A stretch of DNA of 64,000 nt, from assembly GCF_003945325.1 (NCBI RefSeq), contig NZ_AP019307.1, positions 2,356,001 through 2,420,000 on the forward strand, read 5' to 3'. The notes below the pieces were generated by a model. That model was given only the letters and a program-made list of their open reading frames with translations, was not told the origin of the DNA and did no database searches. This stretch comes from Nocardioides baekrokdamisoli (GTDB lineage: Bacteria; Actinomycetota; Actinomycetes; Propionibacteriales; Nocardioidaceae). Position 1 is the first letter of the stretch; every line of letters starts with the position of its first letter. Positions 56,935 through 64,000 of this stretch are shown here, piece after piece. The position numbers and the translations under genes were made by a program.

Positions 56935-57924
56935 CGGGTGCGAGGAGTCCTTGCGGAGCCAGACCCAGAGTGCGACCAGCGGCACGATCAGGCCGCCGAG
57001 GCCGAGGATCAGGAACGCCCAGAGCCCCGTGACGTTCTCGACGAGCCACGAGAAGTTCTGTCCGAAGAAGCCGGTGATGAAGGTCAACGGCAGGAACACG
57101 GTCGCCAGGACCGTGAGCCGTTCCATGGTGGCGTTCTGGCGTACGCCGACCCGTGTCTGTTCGACCGAGATCACCGACAGGTTTGCGTCGAGGATGGTGC
57201 TGAGCAGGTCCCGCTGGGCCGCGACCTCATCGTTGATCAGGGCCAGGTGGTCACCGACGTCGCGCAGGTACGGCTGCAGAACCCCGTCCTCGATCGCGCG
57301 TTGAAGGCCGTTGATGACCGCGATCAACGGGTGCACGGCGCGATAGAAGTCCGTGGCTTCCCGACGCAGGGAGTAGATCCGTTCAGTCGGAGCTGAGCTG
57401 CCGGAGAACACGGTCGCCTCGAGCTGGTCGATGTCGTTCTCGAGACCGGCGACGACCGGCCCGTAGTCGTCGACCACATGGTCGAGGATTGCCCACAGCA
57501 CGGCGGCCGGGCCGGCCCTGAGCAGTTCCGGTCGCTGCTCGAGACGCAGCCGCGCCTCATGCAGTTCGCTCGCGATGCCCTGCCGGACGGTGATCACGAA
57601 CGTCGGAGCCAGGAACACGCTGATCTCACCGAAGTCGATCTCCTCGGTGGCGTCGTCGTACCGGGCCGTACGCAGGATGACGAGTTGGACGTCCCCGTCG
57701 TACGCCTCCAGTTTGGGGCGCATGTGGAACGTCTGCGCGTCCTCGACGGCGAGCTCGTGCAGGTTGAAGGCCTCGCGTACGCGGCTCAGCTCATCGGGAG
57801 TGGGTTCGAGGAGACCGAGCCAACTGAACCCCTCCGCCTGGCACAACGTCGAGGCGTCGTGCAGGTCCATCGGACCGGAGCCCTGGCGTTGGCCGTCCAC
57901 GTAGTGGGCGCAATCGACGATCAT
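56932..57924 (-). CDS. CorA-like magnesium/divalent cation channel (copy 2, GQN variant)
   Basis: 330 residues, same architecture as the product at 25352: cytoplasmic funnel, long helix, two C-terminal membrane helices. The signature is TGFFGQNF (GMN changed to GQN), as in copy 1, but the rest of the sequence differs well beyond strain variation, so this is an old paralog. Ribosome site GGAGG before the ATG. Transport of Mg2+ or another divalent ion is likely. Confidence 0.84.
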   Translation of the reverse strand: MIVDCAHYVDGQRQGSGPMDLHDASTLCQAEGFSWLGLLEPTPDELSRVREAFNLHELAVEDAQTFHMRPKLEAYDGDVQLVILRTARYDDATEEIDFGEISVFLAPTFVITVRQGIASELHEARLRLEQRPELLRAGPAAVLWAILDHVVDDYGPVVAGLENDIDQLEATVFSGSSAPTERIYSLRREATDFYRAVHPLIAVINGLQRAIEDGVLQPYLRDVGDHLALINDEVAAQRDLLSTILDANLSVISVEQTRVGVRQNATMERLTVLATVFLPLTFITGFFGQNFSWLVENVTGLWAFLILGLGGLIVPLVALWVWLRKDSSHP

Positions 57925-58006
57925 TTGTCCTCCAGGTGCGGAGCCGATCCGGTGCGGATGGGACCACGGTATTCCGTGCGGCGCCGAGAGCGTCGCGCCG
58001 AGCCGG

Positions 58007-58897
58007 TCAGTCGCCGATGGCGGACTTGCCGCGCTGGACGATCAGGGGATCGGGTTGACCGACGACCGAGTGGTCCTTCCCGTCGTACTCGACGGTGGAG
58101 AGGAAGTAGCGCATGGCGCTCAGCCGCGCACGTTTCTTGTCGTTGGACTTGATCGTCGTCCACGGCGCGGTCTTGGAGTCGGTGCGGTAGAGCATCTCCT
58201 CCTTGGCAGAGGTGTACGCACTCCACTTGTCGAGTGATTCCAGATCCATCGGCGACAGCTTCCACTGCCGTACGGGGTCGATCTGACGAATGATGAACCG
58301 CGTGCGCTGCTCCGACTGCGTCACCGAGAACCAGAACTTCGTCACGTGGATGTCGGACTCGATCAACATCTTCTCGAAGCGTGGAGCCTGCTCCATGAAG
58401 GTCTCGTACTCGTCGTCGGAGCAGAAGCCCATCACACGCTCGACTCCGGCCCGGTTGTACCAACTCCGGTCGAAGAGGACGAGTTCGCCCGCGGCCGGCA
58501 GGTGGTTGACGTACCGCTGGAAGTACCACTGCGTCCGTTCGCGTTCGGTCGGCTTCACCAGCGCCACCGTGCGCGCGTACCGCGGGTTGAGGTGCTCCAT
58601 GAAGCGCTTGATCGTGCCGCCCTTGCCGGCTGCATCGCGACCTTCGAAGACGATCACGTGTCGAGCGCCGGTCTTCTGCTGCCAGTTCTGGAACTTGATC
58701 AGCTCGACCTGCAGTTGGTACTTCTCGATGTCGTACACGTGACGGTCGAGCCGTTCCTCGTACGGGTAGTTCTCCCGCCAGGTGTCGACGGCGTTGCCGT
58801 GCCGGTCGATCAGGATCGGGTCGTCGTCGTGGTCGTCGCCGATGTGGTGACCGTCGATGTTGAGGCTGTCGATGTACGCACGCAGGTCCTCGATCAC
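58007..58897 (-). CDS. ppk2: Polyphosphate kinase 2 family protein
   Basis: 296 residues from GTG 58897. PPK2 domain: IVFEGRDAAGKGGTIKR (Walker A), VLFDRSWYNRAGVE (Walker B), lid MGFCSDDEYETFM, and the substrate loop TSAKEEML. Transfers phosphate from polyphosphate to a nucleotide (NDP or NMP). The start is chosen because TACGTT ends six bases before this GTG on the minus strand. ATG 58942, in frame, would add 15 residues and leave only 23 bases to the divergent start at 58966; it cannot be excluded. Confidence 0.88.
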   Translation of the reverse strand: MIEDLRAYIDSLNIDGHHIGDDHDDDPILIDRHGNAVDTWRENYPYEERLDRHVYDIEKYQLQVELIKFQNWQQKTGARHVIVFEGRDAAGKGGTIKRFMEHLNPRYARTVALVKPTERERTQWYFQRYVNHLPAAGELVLFDRSWYNRAGVERVMGFCSDDEYETFMEQAPRFEKMLIESDIHVTKFWFSVTQSEQRTRFIIRQIDPVRQWKLSPMDLESLDKWSAYTSAKEEMLYRTDSKTAPWTTIKSNDKKRARLSAMRYFLSTVEYDGKDHSVVGQPDPLIVQRGKSAIGD

Positions 58898-58903
58898 GCG
58901 GCG

Positions 58904-58909
58904 AACGTA
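58904..58909 (-). promoter_or_regulatory. Putative ppk2 -10 element (leaderless)
   Basis: Minus strand TACGTT, six bases, GTG 58897. On the plus strand TACGCT (58950-58955) serves the divergent cysteine desulfurase gene, with ten bases to its ATG. Confidence 0.5.
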
Positions 58910-58965
58910 CGGGCCGCAGTTGAACGCCGGGTTAATCGGCATCGCGCCGTACGCTGGGCGACGCC

Positions 58966-60105
58966 ATGACCCGTGTCTATCTCGATCACGCCGCTTCCAC
59001 GCCGATGATTCCGGCGGCGCTACAGACGTTGCTCGAGTTGTCGGGTCAGGTGGGCAACTCGGCCTCCTTGCACGGCTCGGGACGTGCCGCGCGCCGTGTT
59101 GTCGAGGAGAGTCGTGAACAGGTCGCGGCGGCTCTGGGAGCGCACCCGACCGAGGTGATCTTCACCTCCGGGGGGACGGAGTCGGACAACCTCGCGATCA
59201 AGGGAATGGCCTGGGCTGCGCGGGCCGCCGATCCGGCCCGCAACCGAGTCGTGGTGAGTGCTGTCGAGCACCACGCGATCCTGGATCCGGCGCACTGGCT
59301 GCACTCGGCGCAGGGCTTCGAGGTTGATGAGATTCCGGTTGACGGCGACGGCCGACCGGACATCCATATGCCGTTCCTCGGGCCGGACGTCGCTGTCGCG
59401 AGCCTGATGTGGGCCAACAACGAGACCGGCACGCTCCAGCCGATCGAGGACCTGGTCGACGCCGCCCGGACGACGGGGGTGCTCACCCATTCGGATGCCG
59501 TCCAGGCGGTCGGATCGGTACCGGTCGATTTCGGGGCGTCGGGCCTGGACGCGTTGACGGTGTCCGGTCACAAGCTCGGCGGGCCGATCGGGGTGGGCGC
59601 CCTTCTCGCACGGCGCGGCCTCGCCCTCACTGAACTTGCGCACGGAGGTGCCCAGGAGCGAGCCCGCAGCGGCACGATGAATGCGCCGGCCATCGGGGCC
59701 TTCGCGGTGGCCGTCGAAGCCGCAGTGGCGGACCAGTCCACCTTCGCCGCACGGGTCGGCGCGCTGCGCGACCACCTGGTCGCCGGGATCCTGGCGTCGG
59801 TCCCGGACGCGACGCTCAACGGCGGTTCGGACCGCCTCCCGACCCATGCCAACATCACCTTCCCCGGTTGCGGTTCCGATGACCTGCTGATGCTGCTCGA
59901 CGCCTCGGGCGTGGAGGTCTCTACGGGGTCGGCCTGTACCGCCGGAGTGCCCCAGCCCTCGCACGTCCTGCTGGCGATGGGCCGCTCCGAGTCGGACGCC
60001 AGTTCGAGCCTGCGTTTCAGTCTTGGGCGCACCACGAGGGCAGACGACATCGAGCGCGCCGTCGCGGCCGCGGCCGACGCCGTTCGCCGACTTCGGCACC
60101 AGTAG
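58966..60105 (+). CDS. iscS: Cysteine desulfurase (IscS/NifS type)
   Basis: 379 residues. PLP enzyme releasing sulfur from cysteine as a protein persulfide. Seen: [26 protein letters not shown], the PLP Lys in [13 protein letters not shown], and the persulfide Cys in STGSACTAG. Next to mnmA, so it most likely feeds tRNA 2-thiouridylation; Fe-S assembly probably has a separate SufS. Confidence 0.94.
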   Translation: MTRVYLDHAASTPMIPAALQTLLELSGQVGNSASLHGSGRAARRVVEESREQVAAALGAHPTEVIFTSGGTESDNLAIKGMAWAARAADPARNRVVVSAVEHHAILDPAHWLHSAQGFEVDEIPVDGDGRPDIHMPFLGPDVAVASLMWANNETGTLQPIEDLVDAARTTGVLTHSDAVQAVGSVPVDFGASGLDALTVSGHKLGGPIGVGALLARRGLALTELAHGGAQERARSGTMNAPAIGAFAVAVEAAVADQSTFAARVGALRDHLVAGILASVPDATLNGGSDRLPTHANITFPGCGSDDLLMLLDASGVEVSTGSACTAGVPQPSHVLLAMGRSESDASSSLRFSLGRTTRADDIERAVAAAADAVRRLRHQ

Positions 60106-60130
60106 CCACGCCCGTAGGCTTGCCTGCGTT

Positions 60131-61234
60131 ATGAGAGTGATCGCGGCAATGTCAGGCGGAGTCGACTCCGCCGTCGCCGCGGCCCGCGCCGTCGAGGCCG
60201 GGCACGACGTCACCGGCATCCACCTGGCGCTCTCCCGCAACCCGGCGTCCTACCGGTCCGGTGCGCGCGGGTGCTGCACGATCGAGGACTCCAACGACGC
60301 CCGCCGCGCCGCAGACGTGATCGGCATCCCGTTCTACGTCTGGGACCTCAGCGACCGGTTCCACGAGGACGTGGTCGTCGACTTCATGGACGAGTACGCC
60401 GCCGGGCGTACGCCCAATCCTTGCCTGCGGTGCAACGAGAAGATCAAGTTCGCCGCGGTACTCGACCGAGCGCTGAACCTCGGCTTCGACGCAGTCGCGA
60501 CCGGGCACTACGCGGTCCTCAAGGACGGCCCGGACGGTGTCGAACTGCACCGCGCCAACGACCAGGCCAAGGACCAGTCGTACGTCCTCGGCGTGCTCAC
60601 CCAGGACCAGTTGAAGCATTCGCTCTTCCCGCTCGGCGACACTCCGAAGCCGCTCGTCCGCGAGGAGGCGGCTCGCCGCGGCCTGCTGGTCGCCGACAAG
60701 CCGGACAGCCACGACATCTGTTTCGTCGCCGACGGCGACAATGCCGGTTGGCTGAAGGAGAAGCTGGGCGAACGTCAGCCCAACACGGGTGGGTCAATCG
60801 TCGACGAGTCCGGAGTTGAGCTCGGTACGCACACCGGCACGGTCGGATTCACGATCGGTCAGCGCAAGGGCCTGCGGATCGGGGTTCCGGCGGCGGACGG
60901 CAGGCCCCGGTTCGTGCTCGACATCGAGCCGGTCAGTGGGACCGTCACCGTGGGCCCGAAGGAACACCTCGCGATCGACCACATCTCCGGGATCCGTCCG
61001 CTGTGGGCAGGATCTGCACCGACCACCCTCGACGGCTCGGTCCAACTCCGCGCGCACGGTGACGAACACCGAGCGAGGATCACGGTTTCGAGCTCAACCA
61101 ACGAACCGTCGGTGGAGATCGACCTGCACGACGTCGCGTACGGGATTGCCCCGGGTCAGGCAGCCGTGATCTACGACGGCACGCGGGTCGTGGGTTCCGC
61201 GACGATCGCGTCCACTCGTCGGGTGTCGCAGTGA
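60131..61234 (+). CDS. mnmA: tRNA-specific 2-thiouridylase MnmA
   Basis: 367 residues: PP-loop [13 protein letters not shown], catalytic Cys in [12 protein letters not shown], second Cys in [11 protein letters not shown]. Thiolates U34 of Lys, Glu and Gln tRNAs with sulfur from the desulfurase encoded upstream. ATG 60131; TAGGCT lies ten bases before, so the leader is very short. GTGA overlap with the next gene. Confidence 0.95.
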   Translation: MRVIAAMSGGVDSAVAAARAVEAGHDVTGIHLALSRNPASYRSGARGCCTIEDSNDARRAADVIGIPFYVWDLSDRFHEDVVVDFMDEYAAGRTPNPCLRCNEKIKFAAVLDRALNLGFDAVATGHYAVLKDGPDGVELHRANDQAKDQSYVLGVLTQDQLKHSLFPLGDTPKPLVREEAARRGLLVADKPDSHDICFVADGDNAGWLKEKLGERQPNTGGSIVDESGVELGTHTGTVGFTIGQRKGLRIGVPAADGRPRFVLDIEPVSGTVTVGPKEHLAIDHISGIRPLWAGSAPTTLDGSVQLRAHGDEHRARITVSSSTNEPSVEIDLHDVAYGIAPGQAAVIYDGTRVVGSATIASTRRVSQ

Positions 61235-62214
61235 CGATCGCGACCGGTATCGGCTCGATGCCCGGTGAGGACATCGCCGAATCGATCCGGGTCGTCCTCG
61301 GCGAGCTCCCCGAGCTGCCGTACCTGCCGGAACTTCCCGCGCGTGGTGCGGGCGCGCACATGATCGGGCGTGCGCTCGCACTGGTCGACCTGGACGCCGA
61401 CCTCCAACCGGCCGGGTGGCGACTCACCGGCACCGCAGGGGGCCGGGGCCGCGATCAGCGGCGAGCGCAGAGCCGGTTGGCGCAGGACCTCGACGTCCTG
61501 GAGGAACAGACGCAGGACTACACCGGAGCCTTCAAGGTCCAGGTCACCGGACCGTGGACATTGGCCGCGACTGTGGAGCGCCCTCGCGGGGACCGCCTCC
61601 TCGCTGATCACGGAGCGCGTCGCGAGCTCGCCGAAGCACTGGCCGACGGCCTGACCAGCCACATCCACGACGTACACAAGCGCGTGCGCGGCATCACCCG
61701 GCTCGTCGTCCAGGTCGATGAGCCCTCGCTGGCCGGAGTGCTTGCCGGCGCGATCCCGACGGCGTCGGGGTACGGACGACACCGCTCGGTCGACCTTCCG
61801 GAGGCCTCTGCGCTTCTCGAAATCGTCCTGGGTGCGGTCACCGCCGAAGGTGCCGAACCCTGGGTGCACAGCTGCGCACCGCGTACGCCCTGGTCGCTCG
61901 TCCGCGGTGCCGGCGCACGCGGCCTGTCGGTGGACCTGAGCCTGATGTCGCCTGCCGATCACGACGTGCTCGCCACCGCACTCGAGGCGGGGGAGACGGT
62001 GGCGTTGGGCGTGGTGCCGAGCCTCGACGCCACGATCAGCGACAAGCAGGTCGTGACCTCAGTGCTCAGGTGGCTGGACATGCTGGGACTCGACCCCGAG
62101 GAGCTCGGTCCTCGACTGATCGTGACGCCGACCTGCGGCCTGGCGGGTGCGAGCCCTGCGTACGCGCGAACGGCGCTCGCCCAGTTGAGGACGAGCGCCG
62201 CTGCGCTGAGTTGA
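61231..62214 (+). CDS. MetE-like (cobalamin-independent methionine synthase C-terminal) family protein
   Basis: 327 residues: one MetE-type barrel only. [16 protein letters not shown] at the start, [15 protein letters not shown] and VTPTCGLAG supply the zinc Cys ligands. The N-terminal half of true MetE, needed for the folate tail, is absent, so methyl donor and product are unclear. In mycobacteria a similar gene also lies near mnmA. Overlaps mnmA by GTGA, so both are expressed together. Confidence 0.85.
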   Translation: MTIATGIGSMPGEDIAESIRVVLGELPELPYLPELPARGAGAHMIGRALALVDLDADLQPAGWRLTGTAGGRGRDQRRAQSRLAQDLDVLEEQTQDYTGAFKVQVTGPWTLAATVERPRGDRLLADHGARRELAEALADGLTSHIHDVHKRVRGITRLVVQVDEPSLAGVLAGAIPTASGYGRHRSVDLPEASALLEIVLGAVTAEGAEPWVHSCAPRTPWSLVRGAGARGLSVDLSLMSPADHDVLATALEAGETVALGVVPSLDATISDKQVVTSVLRWLDMLGLDPEELGPRLIVTPTCGLAGASPAYARTALAQLRTSAAALS

Positions 62215-62229
62215 TCGACGCGATCAGCT
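62209..62229. terminator. Stop-to-stop palindrome between the MetE-like and DUF2853 genes
   Basis: TGATCG, ACG, CGATCA (62212-62226) with three more pairs outside (one G-T). It starts at one stop codon and ends at the other, like the proB-corA palindrome. Confidence 0.65.
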
Positions 62230-62541
62230 GAAGAGGCCGAGCTTTCCGTACTTCTCCGCCAGCAAGTAGTAGACCGTGATACGCGACTTGGTGCGGTCGG
62301 CCTTCATCGTCTCCGCGACCTCGTCAAGGTCGGCGTCGGCGTCAGCGTCCGACAGCTCCAGGCCCAGCTTCTTCGTGAGGAAGTTGGCCTTGACGGTCGC
62401 GCGCTCCTCGGCGTCGGACAGTGCGACGTAGCGCGAGTCCGCATCGGTCATCACCAAGCGGTAGTTCTTCTCCAGACCCGCGATCGCGGCGTCGTCCGCA
62501 TCCGGACGGTAGATCTTGACGTCAGCTGCCCAGTCGGCCAT
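62224..62541 (-). CDS. DUF2853 family protein
   Basis: 105 residues, acidic and helical, no membrane segment. The stretch YRLVMTDADSRYVALSDAEE identifies DUF2853, a small cytoplasmic family of unknown role. Ribosome site GAGGGAG upstream. The 177 bases before the next gene hold nothing recognisable. Confidence 0.85.
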   Translation of the reverse strand: MADWAADVKIYRPDADDAAIAGLEKNYRLVMTDADSRYVALSDAEERATVKANFLTKKLGLELSDADADADLDEVAETMKADRTKSRITVYYLLAEKYGKLGLFS

Positions 62542-62718
62542 GTCAGTGCTCCCTCTGTGAATGGCGCCGCCGAGATCGGGCGCTCTGCTCGATCGTAGGC
62601 ACGGATCTCACCGAGGCATAGAGCGATCGGTGAAGTCGTAGGTGAACAACAGGCAGCCCACAACGACGACGCGGCGCCCGCCCCGGAGGGCGAACGCCGC
62701 GTACTCAGTCGTGCTGGA

Positions 62719-64000
62719 TCACGCCATCGCGCCGGGTGCGGTGTGATCGCCCTGGATCTCGGAGTGCTTGACATTGAGCACGATCCACAGCAGAGCCGAG
62801 GCGCCCCACATCATGAACGCGCCGACCAGGAAGGCCGTCGTGGAGCCGTGCGTGAACGCCGCCTGACCGACCGGGGAGACGGTCATTTGTGCTGGCGTCA
62901 GAGCGGCCCCGTGACCAGCGGGCAACTGGGCGACGAGCGCGTTGGCCTTGGACGTGATCGCGTTCACGGCGATGGTCGACAGGATGGCGAGCCCCAGGGC
63001 ACCACCGAGCTGCTGAGCGGTGTTGAGCACGCCCGAGCCGACACCCGCGTCCCGCTCGTCGACACCGTGCAACGCGGTGAGCATCATCGGGATGAACGTC
63101 AGAGCCATGCCGAACGCCATCACAGCGATGTACGGGAAGATCTGCGTCCAGTAGTTCACGCCGTCGACGTACACCGGTGACATGCCACCACCGACCCAGC
63201 GGTGGGTCAGGTCGGCGAGGTTGGCCGCGGAGTCATTCACGTGCAGTCGGCTGAACATGAACAGCGACAGGCCGGCAAGCGCGGTGCCGGTGCCGGAGAT
63301 GAATCGGGGATCGACCTTCGCGACCAGCTTCGAGGAGATGACGGCGCCGAACACCATCGCGAACGGGAACGGCAGGAATGCCAGGCCTGCCTGCAGCGGC
63401 GAGTAGCCCATCACGTTCTGGATGAACTGGGACAGGAAGTAGAACATCGCGAACATCGCGGCCGGCACGATGAACATGGTCGTGAATGCGACTCCGCGTG
63501 TCCGGTTGGTCAGGATCCGGATCGGAAGGAGCGGGTGCTTCATGCGTCGTTCGACGACGAAGAACGCAACAAGTAGAGCGGCTCCGACGATCAGGAAGGC
63601 GAGCGTCTCGCCCGACCCCCAGTGTGTGTGTCCGCTGGTGTCCGGGACGCCGCCGTGCTCCACGCCGTACACGATCGAGACGAGCCCGAGGGTGACGGTG
63701 AGGGCGCCGAAGACGTCGAGGCTGTTGCGGCTCTTCTCCGACTCCGCGAGTACGCGGGTTGCCAGGAAGGCCGCCACCAACCCGATCGGGACGTTGATGA
63801 AGAACGTCAGCCGCCAGCCGTGGACGCTGCCGATGTCCAACCCGGTAAGCCAGCCGCCGAGCAGGAGGCCGATCGCCGCCCCGACGCCGGAGAGCATCGC
63901 GAAGATCGAGAAGGCGCGGTTGCGCAGCGGACCGGCCGGGAAGTTCGTGGTGATCAGAGCGAGCGCGGTGGGGGAGGCCAGTGCTGCCCCGACGCCCTGG
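62719..64000 (-). CDS. MFS efflux transporter, DHA2 family (5' part beyond the window)
   Basis: The frame is open to the window end on the minus strand (QGVGAALASPTALALI just inside 64000), so at least 427 residues are present and the N terminus is missing. Seen: FAMLSGVGAAIGLLLGGWL (motif C), WRLTFFINVPIG, then eight or more membrane helices and the C-terminal tail. Family role is proton-driven drug or metabolite export. Only distantly like the pump at 41501. Confidence 0.88.
   Translation of the reverse strand, partial: QGVGAALASPTALALITTNFPAGPLRNRAFSIFAMLSGVGAAIGLLLGGWLTGLDIGSVHGWRLTFFINVPIGLVAAFLATRVLAESEKSRNSLDVFGALTVTLGLVSIVYGVEHGGVPDTSGHTHWGSGETLAFLIVGAALLVAFFVVERRMKHPLLPIRILTNRTRGVAFTTMFIVPAAMFAMFYFLSQFIQNVMGYSPLQAGLAFLPFPFAMVFGAVISSKLVAKVDPRFISGTGTALAGLSLFMFSRLHVNDSAANLADLTHRWVGGGMSPVYVDGVNYWTQIFPYIAVMAFGMALTFIPMMLTALHGVDERDAGVGSGVLNTAQQLGGALGLAILSTIAVNAITSKANALVAQLPAGHGAALTPAQMTVSPVGQAAFTHGSTTAFLVGAFMMWGASALLWIVLNVKHSEIQGDHTAPGAMA

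Overview
The window is chromosomal DNA from a high-GC actinobacterium. The codon use, the frequent GTG starts, the His-tailed GroEL1, the mreBCD-pbp2-rodA cluster and the overall gene order point to the Nocardioidaceae (Nocardioides, Marmoricola or Aeromicrobium-like). That placement is inferred from gene content and order, not from any database search. There are no transposases, phage genes or CRISPR arrays. Most genes are conserved housekeeping genes packed with ATGA or GTGA overlaps.

Layout: (1) 1-5.7 kb: nnrD (3' part)-alr-hydrolase-GNAT/TsaE fusion-tsaB-rimI-tsaD, covering NAD(P)HX repair, D-alanine supply and t6A tRNA modification. (2) 5.9-13.3 kb: secreted GH16-like glucanase, a THUMP-like methyltransferase, groES-groEL1 with CIRCE operators, an ACT-GNAT protein, guaB, a MazG-like pyrophosphohydrolase and tRNA-Gly. 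(3) 13.3-21.2 kb: the accessory part, with a TetR regulator divergent from a lipase-SDR-VOC-secreted protein operon, an ABC exporter and a two-component system. (4) 21.3-32.6 kb: tRNA-Pro, tig, a live/dead pair of alpha/beta hydrolases, corA, clpP1-clpP2-clpX, valS and a vapBC toxin-antitoxin pair. (5) 32.7-40.7 kb: folC-DUF4233-ndk, then mreB-mreC-mreD-pbp2-rodA for lateral wall growth. (6) 41-50 kb: a lipoprotein, a DHA2 efflux pump and a radical SAM gene split from its usual partner by a small glycan locus (two GT2 enzymes, DUF2304, DUF2142). (7) 50.5-64 kb: rne-rplU-rpmA-obg-proB, a second corA, ppk2, cysteine desulfurase-mnmA-MetE-like, DUF2853 and the 3' part of another DHA2 transporter.

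Three non-coding patterns recur. First, many genes appear to be leaderless: a TANNNT -10 hexamer ends 6 or 7 bases before the start codon (guaB, ndk, mreB, clpP1, valS, the sensor kinase, vapB and others). Second, several genes end in hairpins whose stem starts inside the stop codon or the last codons (tsaE, guaB, vapC, ndk, proB/corA, MetE-like/DUF2853). The guaB and ndk copies share a common core but have gene-specific outer arms that mirror the end of the gene. Third, short tandem repeats with a 22-base period sit upstream of groES and, in a mirrored arrangement, between the convergent clpX and valS genes. The last two are the best candidates for something undescribed.
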